From Halothiobacillus sp. (GTDB lineage: Bacteria > Pseudomonadota > Gammaproteobacteria > Halothiobacillales > Halothiobacillaceae), in the NCBI GenBank assembly GCA_024636015.1, contig JAGXHU010000034.1, positions 1 to 64,000 of the forward strand: DNA of 64,000 nucleotides. Reading direction: 5' to 3'. Below, one piece after another: positions 54,651 through 64,000 of the stretch. Under the pieces are notes generated by a model, which worked only from the letters and a program-made list of their open reading frames with translations, ran no database searches and was not told the origin of the DNA. Within the stretch, counting starts at the first letter, position 1. Every line of letters begins with the position of its first letter. The position numbers were made by a program, and so were the translations under genes.

Positions 54651-56588
54651 ATGTTGATGGATTTGCGGGAACGCATTCAGGGTTGGATTGCGTATCTCAT
54701 CATTGGCCTGATCAGTGTGCCTTTCATGCTGTGGGGCGTCGGTGAGTACTTCAGCGGTGGGAAAAACAAACCGGTTGCCGAGGTGGATGGCCTTCCCATT
54801 ACGGAGCAGGCATTCGAGCAGGCAGTCAGTGCACAACGCCAGGCCCTGATCCAGAAACTGGGTGGCAAGGTGTCGGCCGAGCTTCTGCAAAGCCTGAATG
54901 TGAAAGAGCAAGTCCTCAATCAGATGATCGATGAGCGGGTATTGAGTCTGTTCGCGCACCGGGCAGGTTTCAGAGCGCCGGACAGCATGGTGGCCGATCT
55001 GATTCGATCAGAGCCCGCCTTCAAGACCAATGGTGCCTTCGATGTCAAAAAATACGAGGAATTCATCGCCGCACAAGGGACGACCGTTCCGGCATTCGAA
55101 GCGCGTCTGAAGCAGGACATCGTCATGCGCACCCTGGAAACTGCACTGCGCGAAAGCGCGATTACGGTCCAGCCTGATATGGACATGCTGGTTCGTTTGC
55201 GGGATCAGACCCGTGAAGCCGGCTACATCACCCTGGCGCGCAGTCGGGTGGTGAATGCGGTGTCCGCACCGACCGAAGATCAGATCAAGGCCTACTACAC
55301 GGCGCATCAATCTGAATTTGTCCAGCCTGAACGGGTCAAGTTGCACTACATCGAACTTTCTCCGCAGACCCTGGCTCCCCTGGTGAAGGTTACCGATGCG
55401 GAGCTTAAACAAGCCTACGAACACTACAAGACCAAGCAGGAAGCTGCCGTAACGCGCACGGTGCGCCACATCCTGATATCGGTGCCCAAGGATGCCGATG
55501 CCGCGACGGTTGAGGCGGCCAAGGAAAAACTGCTAGCAATCCGCACGGCGATTCTTTCCGGTAAAAAGACGTTCGAAGCCGAGGCCAAGGCCGTTTCTGA
55601 TGATCCCGGCTCCAAGGCGCAGGGTGGCAATCTCGGTGAAGTCGCGCCTGGTCAAATGTTTCAACCGTTTGAAACGGCCATGGATGCGCTCAAGGTGGGC
55701 GAACTCAGTGAGCCGGTGCGGACACAGTATGGCTGGCACCTGATCGAAGTGACCAAGGAATCCAAGCCGGATATCAAGCCGCTGGACGCTGTACGGCCGG
55801 GGCTCGTTGCAGAGGTTCAGGCACGGCATGTCGAGAAGGTCTATTACGACGAAAGCGAAAAACTGTCCGACATCACCTATGAGCATCCGGACAGCCTGAT
55901 CCCGGCCGCGGAAGCGCTGGGGCTCAAGGTGCAAACCTCGGACTGGGTTTCTCGTGAATCGGGTAAGGGTATTGGGGAAAACGAAAAAGTTCGCCATGCC
56001 GCCTTTTCCAAGGACGTACTCACAGACAAGCTGAACAGCAATCTGGTCGAATTGGGGACGGATCATGCCGTGGTCATCCGTTTGAATACGCATGAACCCG
56101 CGTCGCATCTGGCGCTGGACGAAGTTCGACAGCAAATTACCCAGCGTCTGAAAGCGGAAGCTGTTGACCAACGCCTGGCTGCCGAAGCCAAACAGATTCG
56201 TCAGGCCCTGAGCCAGGGTACGGATCCCCAACAAGCGGCCACGGCAGCAGGTGGAGTGTGGCATGCACCGGTCTGGTTGAAGCGTCAGGATCATCCGGAC
56301 GGCTTGCCGCCGGAAATTATTCAGGCCGCCTTTGCGACACCTCCGACTGCAGACAGCCATCCAGCCAGTACCTCCATTCATTTGAAGGATGGAGACGAGG
56401 CCGTCGTGGTTGTGACGCAGATCAAGTCCGGTGATCCCAGTACGATCAGTGCAGAGGACAAGCAGCAACTCGCAGCACAGATCGAGCAGGCCGAGGGCCA
56501 GTCTGCCCTGGCGGCACTCCTGGCAACATTGCGGCAGGAAACCAAGATCACGATCAACTCGTCGATTGAGAAGTCCGCCACCCAGTAA
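54651..56588 (+). CDS. ppiD: Periplasmic folding chaperone PpiD (SurA-like peptidyl-prolyl isomerase)
   Basis: A 645-residue inner-membrane-anchored chaperone that binds proteins leaving the Sec translocon. One membrane segment (about 12-31) is followed by a SurA-like helical domain (about 35-180). A parvulin domain spans about residues 268-370 (TVRHILISVPKDAD to YGWHLIEVTKES), and the C-terminal helical region extends to the end. The ATG at 54651 has AAGGTG eight bases upstream. Position after hupB is as in E. coli. Confidence 0.94.
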   Translation: MLMDLRERIQGWIAYLIIGLISVPFMLWGVGEYFSGGKNKPVAEVDGLPITEQAFEQAVSAQRQALIQKLGGKVSAELLQSLNVKEQVLNQMIDERVLSLFAHRAGFRAPDSMVADLIRSEPAFKTNGAFDVKKYEEFIAAQGTTVPAFEARLKQDIVMRTLETALRESAITVQPDMDMLVRLRDQTREAGYITLARSRVVNAVSAPTEDQIKAYYTAHQSEFVQPERVKLHYIELSPQTLAPLVKVTDAELKQAYEHYKTKQEAAVTRTVRHILISVPKDADAATVEAAKEKLLAIRTAILSGKKTFEAEAKAVSDDPGSKAQGGNLGEVAPGQMFQPFETAMDALKVGELSEPVRTQYGWHLIEVTKESKPDIKPLDAVRPGLVAEVQARHVEKVYYDESEKLSDITYEHPDSLIPAAEALGLKVQTSDWVSRESGKGIGENEKVRHAAFSKDVLTDKLNSNLVELGTDHAVVIRLNTHEPASHLALDEVRQQITQRLKAEAVDQRLAAEAKQIRQALSQGTDPQQAATAAGGVWHAPVWLKRQDHPDGLPPEIIQAAFATPPTADSHPASTSIHLKDGDEAVVVVTQIKSGDPSTISAEDKQQLAAQIEQAEGQSALAALLATLRQETKITINSSIEKSATQ

Positions 56589-56740
56589 ATCTACCTCTGG
56601 GTAAGCCTAGGATTGCCCGGGATAGCATCGTTCTGCATGTTCCGTAGACAGGTATTCTCGTTGTATACGCACCGAGAGTGCCGGTGGGATTGTGCGAGGC
56701 CGCAGGCCGCTCGACCCGATGAATACAAGGAGTAGGGACA

Positions 56741-58006
56741 ATGGCACTGCATTGGCAAATCATGATCGCCATCGGGGCGGCATTTGTATTCGGCAGCCTC
56801 TTCGGGACCGAGATCGACGGTTTTTCCCTGCTGAGCATCTACGAATTTGTGGGCGGTATGTTTCTCGATGCGCTGAAGATGCTGATCGTGCCCTTGATCA
56901 TGTCCTCGATCATCAGCGGGGCCGCCAACCTGGGCAAGGGCAAGGGCGTCGTGGCCATTGCCGGACGAACCGTGACCTACTTCCTCGTGTCCACCGCACT
57001 GGCCATTGTGACGGCTCTGGTTGTCGTCAATGTGATTCAGCCGGGGGTGTCTGGGCAACACCCCTTGTCCGAGGTCGTGCACCTTCCCAGTCTCGGCGGT
57101 GATATCTCGGCGAAATTTGCCAGCCATCAATTCAGCGATTTCATTCAGGTCGTCCGCGATATGGTGCCCGCCAATATCGTCGATGCAGCTGCGCATACCC
57201 AGATGCTAGGGCTGATCGTGTTTTCCCTCCTGTTCGGCTTCGCCCTGACCCGAATTCCCGAGCCGGGGCGTCAGGTCGTGCATGACTTCTGGAACGGCGT
57301 GCAGGAAGTCATGATCCAGATCACGCACTGGTTGATGAAGCTGGCCCCCATCGGGGTATTTGCTCTGGTAGCGGCCGTGGTGGCCAAAAGCGGCCTGGCC
57401 CTGCTGTTGCCGATGCTCGGATTCTTCCTGACGGTGACGCTGGGACTCATGATCCACGCGTTTATTACCCTGCCGCTGATTCTCTGGTTCACCACACGAT
57501 TGAACCCGTATCACTTCATTCTGGCCGTCTGGCCCGCCATGCTGATGGCGTTTTCAACCAGTTCGTCGGCCGGCACGCTGCCCGTGACCATGGATGTCGT
57601 GGAAAACCGGGCGGGTGTATCGAAGGAAATCGCTTCGTTCGTCCTGCCGCTTGGCGCGACCATCAACATGAACGGCACCGCGTTGTACGAATGCGCAGCC
57701 GTGTTGTTCATCGCTCAGGCCTATGGGGTGGATCTGTCGATCTGGACACAGTTGATGATTGTGGTGCTGGCCCTGATGACCTCGATCGGGGTAGCTGCCG
57801 TGCCTTCTGCCAGTCTGGTGGCCATTGCCCTGATTCTGGGCGTACTGGGCCTACCGCTGGAAGCGATGGGGCTGCTACTGGTCGTGGATCGGGTGCTGGA
57901 CATGCTGCGCACCTCGGTGAATGTCTATTCCGATTCGGTCGGCGCCGTGATTGTGGCGCACCGGCGCGGTGACCGGGGTCTGCTCACCGGCGGAGTTGCC
58001 CCCTGA
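56741..58006 (+). CDS. Dicarboxylate/glutamate:cation symporter (DAACS family)
   Basis: A 421-residue inner-membrane carrier with eight membrane segments and two re-entrant loops. The family hallmarks are the serine-rich HP1 loop (FSTSSSAGTLP) and NMNGTALYE in membrane segment 7, followed by VPSASLVAI in HP2. These proteins take up C4-dicarboxylates, glutamate or aspartate with protons or sodium; the substrate cannot be fixed from sequence. The ATG at 56741 has AAGGAG at a good distance. It stands alone, with a terminator after it. Confidence 0.92.
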   Translation: MALHWQIMIAIGAAFVFGSLFGTEIDGFSLLSIYEFVGGMFLDALKMLIVPLIMSSIISGAANLGKGKGVVAIAGRTVTYFLVSTALAIVTALVVVNVIQPGVSGQHPLSEVVHLPSLGGDISAKFASHQFSDFIQVVRDMVPANIVDAAAHTQMLGLIVFSLLFGFALTRIPEPGRQVVHDFWNGVQEVMIQITHWLMKLAPIGVFALVAAVVAKSGLALLLPMLGFFLTVTLGLMIHAFITLPLILWFTTRLNPYHFILAVWPAMLMAFSTSSSAGTLPVTMDVVENRAGVSKEIASFVLPLGATINMNGTALYECAAVLFIAQAYGVDLSIWTQLMIVVLALMTSIGVAAVPSASLVAIALILGVLGLPLEAMGLLLVVDRVLDMLRTSVNVYSDSVGAVIVAHRRGDRGLLTGGVAP

Positions 58007-58028
58007 GACAATGCGTTCGGACGTGAAA

Positions 58029-58070
58029 AGGCCCGGAGCGGGGGGATGCCGCGCTCCGGGCCTGTGTTTT
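58029..58070. terminator. Strong terminator after the symporter gene
   Basis: AGGCCCGGAGCG pairs perfectly with CGCTCCGGGCCT (12 bp) and is followed by GTGTTTT on the plus strand and CTTTTC on the minus strand. It lies between the convergent symporter and fabI genes and probably serves both. Confidence 0.85.
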
Positions 58071-58125
58071 CTATGGACGTCGGGGGAAAAGGGGCGCCCC
58101 GATCGACCGATTATCGTTTAAACGA

Positions 58126-58917
58126 TTACTTGGGGCATTCGCCCATGCCGGTGATGAAGTAGCCGGAATCGACATAGATGTTTTCGCCGGTGATACCGGA
58201 AGCCAGATCCGAGCACAGGAACGCGGCGGTGTTGCCCACTTGCTCAAGGGAGACGTTGCGCTTCAGGGGTGAGTTGGTGGCCACGTAATCCAGGAAGCTC
58301 TTGAAGTCGGCGATGCCGGAGGCAGCCAGTGTCTTGATGGGGCCGGCAGAGATGGAGTTGACCCGAATGCCCCGGCCGCCCAGTGAAGAGGCCGCCAGAT
58401 AGCGTACGTTGGCTTCCAGGGCCGCCTTGGCTACGCCCATGACGTTATAGTTCGGCATGGCGCGTTCGGCGCCCAGGTAGGACAGCGTCACGATGGCGCC
58501 GTTATCCCGCAGGGTGCTCTGTCCGGCCTTGGCCAGCGCGGCCAGCGAATAGGCGGAAACGTCGTGGGCGATGCGGAAGGCCTCGCGGGACATGCCGGCG
58601 AGGTAATCGCCTTCCAGGGCCTCACGTGGCGCGAACGCGACCGCATGCACCAGAATGTCGAAGCCTTCGGGCCAGTGTTCGGCCAGGGCCGGGAACAGGG
58701 CATCAATTTGCGCGTCGTCGGTGACGTCCAGCGGCAGGTAGATGTTCGAGCCCAATTCGGTGGTGGCTTTTTCAACCTTCTCCTTGAACCGGGTGTTCAG
58801 GTAGGTGAAGGCCAGTTCAGCGCCTTCGCGGTGCATGGCATCGGCAATGCCCGAGGCGATGGACCGGTTGTTGGCGATACCGACGATAAGGGCGCGTTTG
58901 CCGCTGAGAAATCCCAT
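58126..58917 (-). CDS. fabI: Enoyl-[acyl-carrier-protein] reductase FabI
   Basis: A 263-residue short-chain dehydrogenase that performs the last step of each fatty-acid elongation round using NADH. The start [20 protein letters not shown] matches FabI. The catalytic pair is in [12 protein letters not shown] (Tyr-X6-Lys), and the substrate loop is near [11 protein letters not shown]. The ATG at 58917 has AGGAGAG upstream; an extension to 59181 would overlap the divergent yejA and is not used. Confidence 0.96.
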   Translation of the reverse strand: MGFLSGKRALIVGIANNRSIASGIADAMHREGAELAFTYLNTRFKEKVEKATTELGSNIYLPLDVTDDAQIDALFPALAEHWPEGFDILVHAVAFAPREALEGDYLAGMSREAFRIAHDVSAYSLAALAKAGQSTLRDNGAIVTLSYLGAERAMPNYNVMGVAKAALEANVRYLAASSLGGRGIRVNSISAGPIKTLAASGIADFKSFLDYVATNSPLKRNVSLEQVGNTAAFLCSDLASGITGENIYVDSGYFITGMGECPK

Positions 58918-59008
58918 ACTATGCTCTCCTGGTTCATGTTTGAATGCGCGCAGACGGGTAGCGCGGTTGTCGGCGGCTACCCGTTGATCTGCATATTGTA
59001 GGGATGAA

Positions 59009-60865
59009 ATGCAAAACGAGCACCCCAGACGACGATTTTTACGGCAAATCCTTGCCTCAGGCACGGGCCTCGGCGCCGGTTTGGCGACGGGCCTCGGGTT
59101 CATGCATCCTGCTGAAGCTGCCGGTTTTGCCGAAGCGCTGGGGTATTCGCCCAAATATCCGGCCGATTTCACGGCGTTCAATTATGTGAACCCCGATGCG
59201 CCGAAGGGTGGGCAGCTGGCGCTGTCGGTGTTCGGTAGTTTCGATTCGCTCAACCCGTTCGTGCTGAAAGGGCTGTCTGCGAGTGGCCTGAACGAGCTGT
59301 GTTTCGAAACCCTCACCGTGCGGGCCTGGGACGAGCCGTTCTCATCCTATGGTCTGTTGGCGGACCGGGCGGATCTGGCGAGTGATGGGCGTTCGATCAC
59401 CTTCCGGATCAATGCCGCCGCCCGGTTTAACGACGGTAGCCCGGTCACGGCACGGGATGTTTGGTTCAGCTTCAATACCCTGGTGGGGCCCAAGGGGCAT
59501 CCCCGCTACCGCACCTACTGGGCCGACATCGAAAAAGCGGAATTGCCCGATGCACGGCATGTCCGGTTCGTGTTCCGGCGGGTGAATCCCGAGCTGCATC
59601 TGATCATCGGTGAATTGCCGGTGTTCTCGGAGCACTGGGTCGGGGCGCGGGATTTCGCCACACTCGCGCGCGAAGCTTTTCTGACCAGCGGCCCCTATCG
59701 GGTCGAGAAGACTGATTTCGGCAATACGATGTACTACCGGCGCAATTCGGATTACTGGGCACGCGATCTGAACGTGCGTCGCGGCCAGTTCAATTTTGAC
59801 CGCGTGGTGTACAAGTACTACAAGGACGAAACCGTCTCGCTGGAGGCCTTTAAGGCGGGCGAGTTTGACGTGTTCTCTGAGACCAATTCCAAGCGCTGGG
59901 CCCGCGACTATAACGGGGCGGCTTTCGACGACGGGCAGATCATTCATCGGGAGATTCCGCACCACAACAATGCGGGGATGCAGGGGTTCGGTATGAACCT
60001 ACGGCGACCGCTCTTCCAGGATCGGCGGGTGCGGCGGGCGCTGGATCTGGCGCTCGATTTCGGCTGGTCGAATACGCATCTGTTCTATGGGCAATACACC
60101 CGCTGCGACAGTTATTTCAGCAATAGCGAACTGGCGTGCAGCGGCATTCCGACCGGTGCGGAGCTGGCCCTGCTTGCGCCGTTCCGTGATCATCTGCCGG
60201 CGGCGCTGTTCACCAAACCCTATCAAGTGCCCGTGGCGAACAATCCCGAGCAGCAGCGGCACAACCTCTTGGCGGCGCGCGATCTGTTGCACGCGGCCGG
60301 TTGGACGGTGCAGAACGGCGAGTTGCGGAACGCAGACGGTCAGTTGTTCCAGTTCGAGATCATGCTGTCCATGCGGGGCTTTGAACGCATCGTGGCGCCC
60401 TATGTCTACAACCTCAAACGGCTCGGCATTCAGGTGAGCTACCGCACCATCGATGTCGCCTTGTACCAGCGGCGCATGGATCATTTCGATTTCGACATGA
60501 CCGTGGTGGCCTATGGCGAATCCATGTCGCCGGGCAATGAGCTGCGCGATCGGTTCAGCAGTGCGGCGGCGCATACCGAAGGGTCGAGTAATTACATGGG
60601 GATCGATAGCCCCGTGGTCGATGCCTTGATCGATCGGGTGATCTATGCCGCGAATCGGGCGGAACTGATCACCGCCTGTCATGCCTTGGATCGGGCGCTG
60701 CTCTGGGGCGAATATCTTGTGCCAAACTGGTACATTGGGGCGCATCGGATGGCTTGGTGGAATCGGTTCGGGTTTCATCAACCCTTGCCCTTGTATTTCG
60801 ATGCTTTGACTTGGGTGCTTCAGACATGGTGGCAAACGCATGAACAACCGCAAAAACAGATTTGA
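59009..60865 (+). CDS. yejA: Peptide ABC transporter substrate-binding protein YejA
   Basis: A 618-residue periplasmic binding protein (solute-binding family 5). In E. coli, YejA with YejB, YejE and YejF imports oligopeptides, including the antibiotic microcin C. The N-terminus PRRRFLRQ plus a hydrophobic stretch and HPAEAAG looks like a twin-arginine signal peptide. Characteristic blocks include [14 protein letters not shown] and [11 protein letters not shown] early, and [20 protein letters not shown] late. The ATG at 59009 follows AGGGATG. It is divergent from fabI. The permease genes are not adjacent: two other genes intervene. Confidence 0.92.
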   Translation: MQNEHPRRRFLRQILASGTGLGAGLATGLGFMHPAEAAGFAEALGYSPKYPADFTAFNYVNPDAPKGGQLALSVFGSFDSLNPFVLKGLSASGLNELCFETLTVRAWDEPFSSYGLLADRADLASDGRSITFRINAAARFNDGSPVTARDVWFSFNTLVGPKGHPRYRTYWADIEKAELPDARHVRFVFRRVNPELHLIIGELPVFSEHWVGARDFATLAREAFLTSGPYRVEKTDFGNTMYYRRNSDYWARDLNVRRGQFNFDRVVYKYYKDETVSLEAFKAGEFDVFSETNSKRWARDYNGAAFDDGQIIHREIPHHNNAGMQGFGMNLRRPLFQDRRVRRALDLALDFGWSNTHLFYGQYTRCDSYFSNSELACSGIPTGAELALLAPFRDHLPAALFTKPYQVPVANNPEQQRHNLLAARDLLHAAGWTVQNGELRNADGQLFQFEIMLSMRGFERIVAPYVYNLKRLGIQVSYRTIDVALYQRRMDHFDFDMTVVAYGESMSPGNELRDRFSSAAAHTEGSSNYMGIDSPVVDALIDRVIYAANRAELITACHALDRALLWGEYLVPNWYIGAHRMAWWNRFGFHQPLPLYFDALTWVLQTWWQTHEQPQKQI

Positions 60866-61526
60866 GCGCCTCGCAACGGCAGGAGTGATGCTGCTGGCTC
60901 TGGTCACGCTGGGTGGTTGTGCCAGCGTGCCACAATATGCGACGCAGACGACCTATCATCCCCCGCTGGCAGCCAGCGGGTTGGCCTGCGTGAGCAGCTG
61001 CCATACCAAGCTGCAGCAGTGTCAGAATCACTGTGCATCGGCGCGGGAATCTTGCATCCGCTCGATCGAACCGATCGCGCAACAAGCCTTTCAGAGCGAC
61101 TTGCAGCGGTATGAAGCCGCCCGCAGGCAATATGAGGCGGATCGGCAAGTATATGAGTTGAATCAGATGTTCCGCAGTGGATGGGGCGGCGGTTATCCGT
61201 TTTATTCCCCCCGCTATGGCTGGGTGATGGGGCCGGGCGGGTACGGCCCCGGTTGGTTCGGTTCGAATGACGATGCGCCGATTCCGCCACCCGCGCCGAG
61301 CTTGAAAGCCGAGCGAGCACGTCTGATTCATGATCGCTGTGACAGCGTATCGTGCCCTTGCCAGAGTGACTTCGATCAGTGTTACATCGGCTGTGGCGGG
61401 CAGGTGCAAAAATCCGTGGTGTGTATCGCGCACTGTGGCGATAAAGATCCGCGCCCCCAAATGTCGCCGGTCGGTAATGCGAATGCCAGCCAGACCCTGA
61501 CGCCGCTTACCCCCGCTGCATATTGA
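60840..61526 (+). CDS. Cysteine-rich lipoprotein of unknown function
   Basis: A 228-residue predicted lipoprotein: basic start, hydrophobic core, and lipobox LGGC with C27 as the lipid site. The mature part has 12 more cysteines in two clusters. The first, CX3CX6CX3CX6C, runs from about 49 to 73. The second, CX4CX1CX6CX3CX9CX3C, is near 168-200. Both contain CX6CX3C, which suggests paired helices held by disulfides or metal. Between them is an Arg/Gln-rich helix and a Gly/Tyr/Pro-rich segment (WGGGYPFYSPRYGW). The start overlaps the yejA end by 26 bases, so it is likely cotranscribed. I recognise no family. Confidence 0.8.
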   Translation: MNNRKNRFERLATAGVMLLALVTLGGCASVPQYATQTTYHPPLAASGLACVSSCHTKLQQCQNHCASARESCIRSIEPIAQQAFQSDLQRYEAARRQYEADRQVYELNQMFRSGWGGGYPFYSPRYGWVMGPGGYGPGWFGSNDDAPIPPPAPSLKAERARLIHDRCDSVSCPCQSDFDQCYIGCGGQVQKSVVCIAHCGDKDPRPQMSPVGNANASQTLTPLTPAAY

Positions 61527-61546
61527 TACAGGGCTAGATTGCATTT

Positions 61547-62206
61547 ATGTATGTCCCCGAACACTTCAAGGAAACCAACCCGGATCGCATCGCCGAACTG
61601 ATCACGGAGAACCCGTTCGGGCAGTTGGTGACCGTCGAGGCGGGCATGCCCTGCGTCAGTCATCTGCCGTTCCTGTTCGAGCGTATGGAAGGTACGGCGG
61701 GCCGATTGCGCGGCCACATGGCGCGGGCCAATCCGCAGTGGCAGCACTTGGCTGAGGGCGGCCCCGTGCTGGTCGTGTTTGAGGGGCCGCATGCCTATAT
61801 CTCGCCGGCCTGGTACGAGTCCCCCGGCGTGCCGACCTGGAACTATGCGGCGGTGCACCTGCGGGGCACGGCCCGGATCATCGAAGACGACCACGAACTG
61901 GCCACACTGCTCGCGCAGCAGATCGCGGTGCATGAAGCCGCACGGGCAGAACCCTGGACGCTGGACATGCCCGAAGAACGGCTGATTCAGTTGCGCACGA
62001 TGATCGTGGGTTTCGAGATTCACATCACGGATGTTCAGGCAATGTTCAAATTCAACCAGAACCGCAGCGAAGCGGATCGGCGGGGCGTGATCGCCGAACT
62101 TGGATCATCGCCGGACTCGCTGGCACAGGCGGTCGCCCGAATCATGGTGGACGAGTTGACCCCGGATAAACTGGCCCGTGAAAAACTGACCCCGGACGGG
62201 CGTTGA
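61547..62206 (+). CDS. PaiB-like FMN-binding protein
   Basis: A 219-residue protein of the PaiB/FMN-binding_2 family with a split-barrel flavin fold. It begins MYVPEHFKETNPDRIAELI and contains NPFGQLVTVEAG, LVVFEGPHAYISPAWYE and VPTWNYAAVHLRG, all usual family blocks. In Bacillus, PaiB was described as a negative regulator of sporulation and protease genes; many homologues are uncharacterised flavoproteins. The C-terminus carries a small repeat (ELTPDKL and KLTPDGR). Its stop overlaps the yejB start (TGATG), so coupling with the transporter is likely. Confidence 0.88.
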   Translation: MYVPEHFKETNPDRIAELITENPFGQLVTVEAGMPCVSHLPFLFERMEGTAGRLRGHMARANPQWQHLAEGGPVLVVFEGPHAYISPAWYESPGVPTWNYAAVHLRGTARIIEDDHELATLLAQQIAVHEAARAEPWTLDMPEERLIQLRTMIVGFEIHITDVQAMFKFNQNRSEADRRGVIAELGSSPDSLAQAVARIMVDELTPDKLAREKLTPDGR

Positions 62207-63270
62207 TGGGGGGGTACATCCTCAAACGCCTGCTGCTGATGATTCCGACTCTGTTCGGGATTCTGGCGATCTCGTTTGCGGTGATTCAGTTCGTGCCCGG
62301 TGGGCCGGTGGAGCAGCTGGTCGCCCAGCTCAAGGGCGGTGGTGCCGGCGGGGCAGCGAGCGAATCGGGCGGGGCCTTGAGCGGCGGGCTCTATCGTGGG
62401 GATCATGGTCTGGAAGGCGCGCAACTGGCCCAGCTCAAGGCCTTCTACGGGTTCGACAAGCCCGTCTGGCAGCGGTTTGGCGAGATTGTCGGCCACTATC
62501 TCACCTTCAATCTCGGCCAGTCGTATTTCTATCAGCGTTCGGTCACCGATCTGATTCTGGAAAAACTACCCGTCTCCATCAGCATCGGCCTGTGGACGTT
62601 TTTTCTCACCTATCTCGTCTCGATCCCGCTGGGCATCGCCAAGGCGGTACGCGATGGCAGCCCCTTCGATTCGGTGACCAGCACGGTCATTCTGATCGGC
62701 TATGCCATTCCCGGTTTCGTGCTGGGGCTGGTGTTGATCGTGCTGTTCGGCGGCGGCAGTTTTCTGCACTGGTTTCCGCTGCGCGGCCTCACCTCCGACA
62801 ATTTCGCGCAGCTTTCCTGGTTCGGGAAACTCACGGATTATCTCTGGCATCTGGTATTGCCGATCACGGCGATGGTGGTCGGCAATTTCGCTGTGATGAC
62901 CATGCTCACCAAGAACAGCTTTCTGGAGGAAATCCGCAAGCAGTACGTGCTAACGGCGCGCGCCAAGGGCTTGTCTGAACGCCGCATTCTCTACCGGCAC
63001 GTGTTCCGCAATGCCCTGATCCCGATCGTCACCGGCTTCCCCTCGGCCTTTCTGGGTGCGTTCTTCACCGGCAGCCTGCTGATCGAGACCATCTTCTCGC
63101 TCGACGGCTTGGGCCTGCTGTCGTACAACGCGGTGATCCAGCGTGACTATCCCGTGGTGCTGGGCACCCTGTACGTGTTCACCCTGATCGGGCTGATCGG
63201 CAAACTGCTCTCCGATCTGGCCTATGTCTGGGTCGATCCGCGCATCAGCTTCCAGGCCGTGAATTCGTGA
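62206..63270 (+). CDS. yejB: Peptide ABC transporter permease YejB
   Basis: A 354-residue inner-membrane permease with about six membrane segments. It matches E. coli YejB along its length: YILKRLLLMIPTLFGI at the start, PLGIAKAVRDGSPFD, GYAIPGFVLG, and the EAA-type loop KQYVLTARAKGLSERRI that contacts the ATPase. An insert of Gly, Ala and Ser (about residues 44-66) precedes GFDKPVWQRF. The ATG at 62206 is used, overlapping the upstream stop by one base. It overlaps yejE by four bases. Confidence 0.95.
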   Translation: MGGYILKRLLLMIPTLFGILAISFAVIQFVPGGPVEQLVAQLKGGGAGGAASESGGALSGGLYRGDHGLEGAQLAQLKAFYGFDKPVWQRFGEIVGHYLTFNLGQSYFYQRSVTDLILEKLPVSISIGLWTFFLTYLVSIPLGIAKAVRDGSPFDSVTSTVILIGYAIPGFVLGLVLIVLFGGGSFLHWFPLRGLTSDNFAQLSWFGKLTDYLWHLVLPITAMVVGNFAVMTMLTKNSFLEEIRKQYVLTARAKGLSERRILYRHVFRNALIPIVTGFPSAFLGAFFTGSLLIETIFSLDGLGLLSYNAVIQRDYPVVLGTLYVFTLIGLIGKLLSDLAYVWVDPRISFQAVNS

Positions 63271-64000
63271 TCGTTGCCGAGCCCACGAACGCCCTCCACC
63301 CCGAACCGGTACCCGAACGATCGGTACAAACGCCTGGCCGCCGTGCCTGGGCGCGATTCCGGCGGCACGGGCGCGGGTACTACAGCCTCTGGATTTTCTC
63401 CATCCTGTTCGTACTCAGCATGGGTGCCGAGCTGATCGCCAACAACCGCCCGCTGCTCATCGAATATCGCGGCCAGATGTATTTCCCGCTCTGGCACGCC
63501 TATCCGGAAACCACCTTCGGCGGCGATTTTCAGACCAATGCCGACTACACCGATCCCTACGTGATCGGCAAGATTCGTGAACATGGCTGGCTATTGCGGA
63601 CGCCGATCCCGTTTTCCTACGACACCATCGACTACTACAATCCCGCCCCGAATCCGGCCGCGCCCAATGCCCGGCACTGGCTGGGCACGGACGACCGCGG
63701 GCGCGACGTAGCCGCGCGGCTTATCTACGGCTTCCGGATTTCCGTGCTGTTCGCCTTCGCACTCACGGCCATTGGCATGGTGGTTGGGATGCTGGCGGGC
63801 GCCGTGCAAGGCTATCTGGGCGGCAAGGTCGATCTCACCATGCAGCGTTTTATCGAGGTCTGGGGCTCGCTGCCGGAACTGTACCTGCTGATCATCTTCT
63901 CCTCGATCTTCGCCCCGTCCATCGGCCTGCTGCTGATCCTGCTGTCTCTATTCGGTTGGATCGGCCTGTCGGATTACGTGCGGGCGGAATTCCTCAAGGG
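63267..64000 (+). CDS. yejE: Peptide ABC transporter permease YejE, 3' end cut off by window edge
   Basis: The GTG at 63267 overlaps the yejB stop (GTGA). About 244 codons are present. The protein opens with a basic N-terminus, then RRHGRGYYSLWIFSILFVLS, the extracytoplasmic ELIANNRPLLIEY, and the permease core from LGTDDRGRDVAARLIYGFR. It matches E. coli YejE. The ATPase loop and remaining segments, and presumably yejF, lie beyond the window. Confidence 0.93.
   Translation, partial: MIVAEPTNALHPEPVPERSVQTPGRRAWARFRRHGRGYYSLWIFSILFVLSMGAELIANNRPLLIEYRGQMYFPLWHAYPETTFGGDFQTNADYTDPYVIGKIREHGWLLRTPIPFSYDTIDYYNPAPNPAAPNARHWLGTDDRGRDVAARLIYGFRISVLFAFALTAIGMVVGMLAGAVQGYLGGKVDLTMQRFIEVWGSLPELYLLIIFSSIFAPSIGLLLILLSLFGWIGLSDYVRAEFLK

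Overview
The window looks like a core-genome segment of a free-living, flagellated gammaproteobacterium with moderately high GC. The evidence is the gene order (a complete division and cell-wall cluster, then tig-clpP-clpX-lon-hupB-ppiD), close protein resemblance to Escherichia coli and Pseudomonas orthologues, a polar-flagellum regulator of the FleQ type, and a meso-diaminopimelate MurE. A Halothiobacillus-like sulfur oxidiser would fit the overall style, but nothing here proves the genus. No insertion sequence, prophage, CRISPR array or rRNA operon was found.

Layout. 1-8.4 kb: housekeeping genes (partial dacB, ppnP, prfB-lysS, mrp, a small HAD protein, tpx, a ROK sugar kinase, an ArsB-type arsenite carrier), then xseA to 10 kb. 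10-21 kb: flagellar block. A leftward pair (a FliK-like protein and a free-standing FlhB C-terminal domain) lies behind the rightward fleQ and the fliEFGHIJK operon, which has a good sigma-54 promoter before fliE. 21-23.2 kb: an H-NS-family gene, a helical-repeat protein of unknown role and rnpB. 23.5-40.7 kb: the dcw cluster mraZ-rsmH-ftsL-ftsI-murE-murF-mraY-murD-ftsW-murG-murC-ddlB-ftsQ-ftsA-ftsZ, tightly coupled by ATGA-type overlaps, with a sigma-70 promoter and a three-repeat MraZ operator; lpxC does not follow. 41-47.5 kb: a FadL-type porin, dapF, typA, ffh and tRNA-Leu(UAG). 47.5-56.6 kb: tig-clpP-clpX-lon-hupB-ppiD, a protein-folding and proteolysis block. 56.7-64 kb: a dicarboxylate symporter, fabI, and a yej peptide-uptake operon (yejA, yejB, partial yejE) interrupted by a cysteine-rich lipoprotein and a PaiB-like flavin protein.

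Most of the window is ordinary and well understood. Observations that deserve a second look are: a one-base disruption of prfB downstream of its normal programmed frameshift; the FliK-like/FlhB-C pair whose FlhB part begins where FlhB would be after self-cleavage; a pairwise-duplicated 15-bp repeat at the end of fliH; a cysteine triad in the N-terminal domain of FleQ; the two foreign genes inside the yej operon; and a perfect 15-bp stem without a U-tract after dapF. No clearly new multi-gene system was found; the FliK/FlhB-C pair and the modified yej operon are the nearest candidates.
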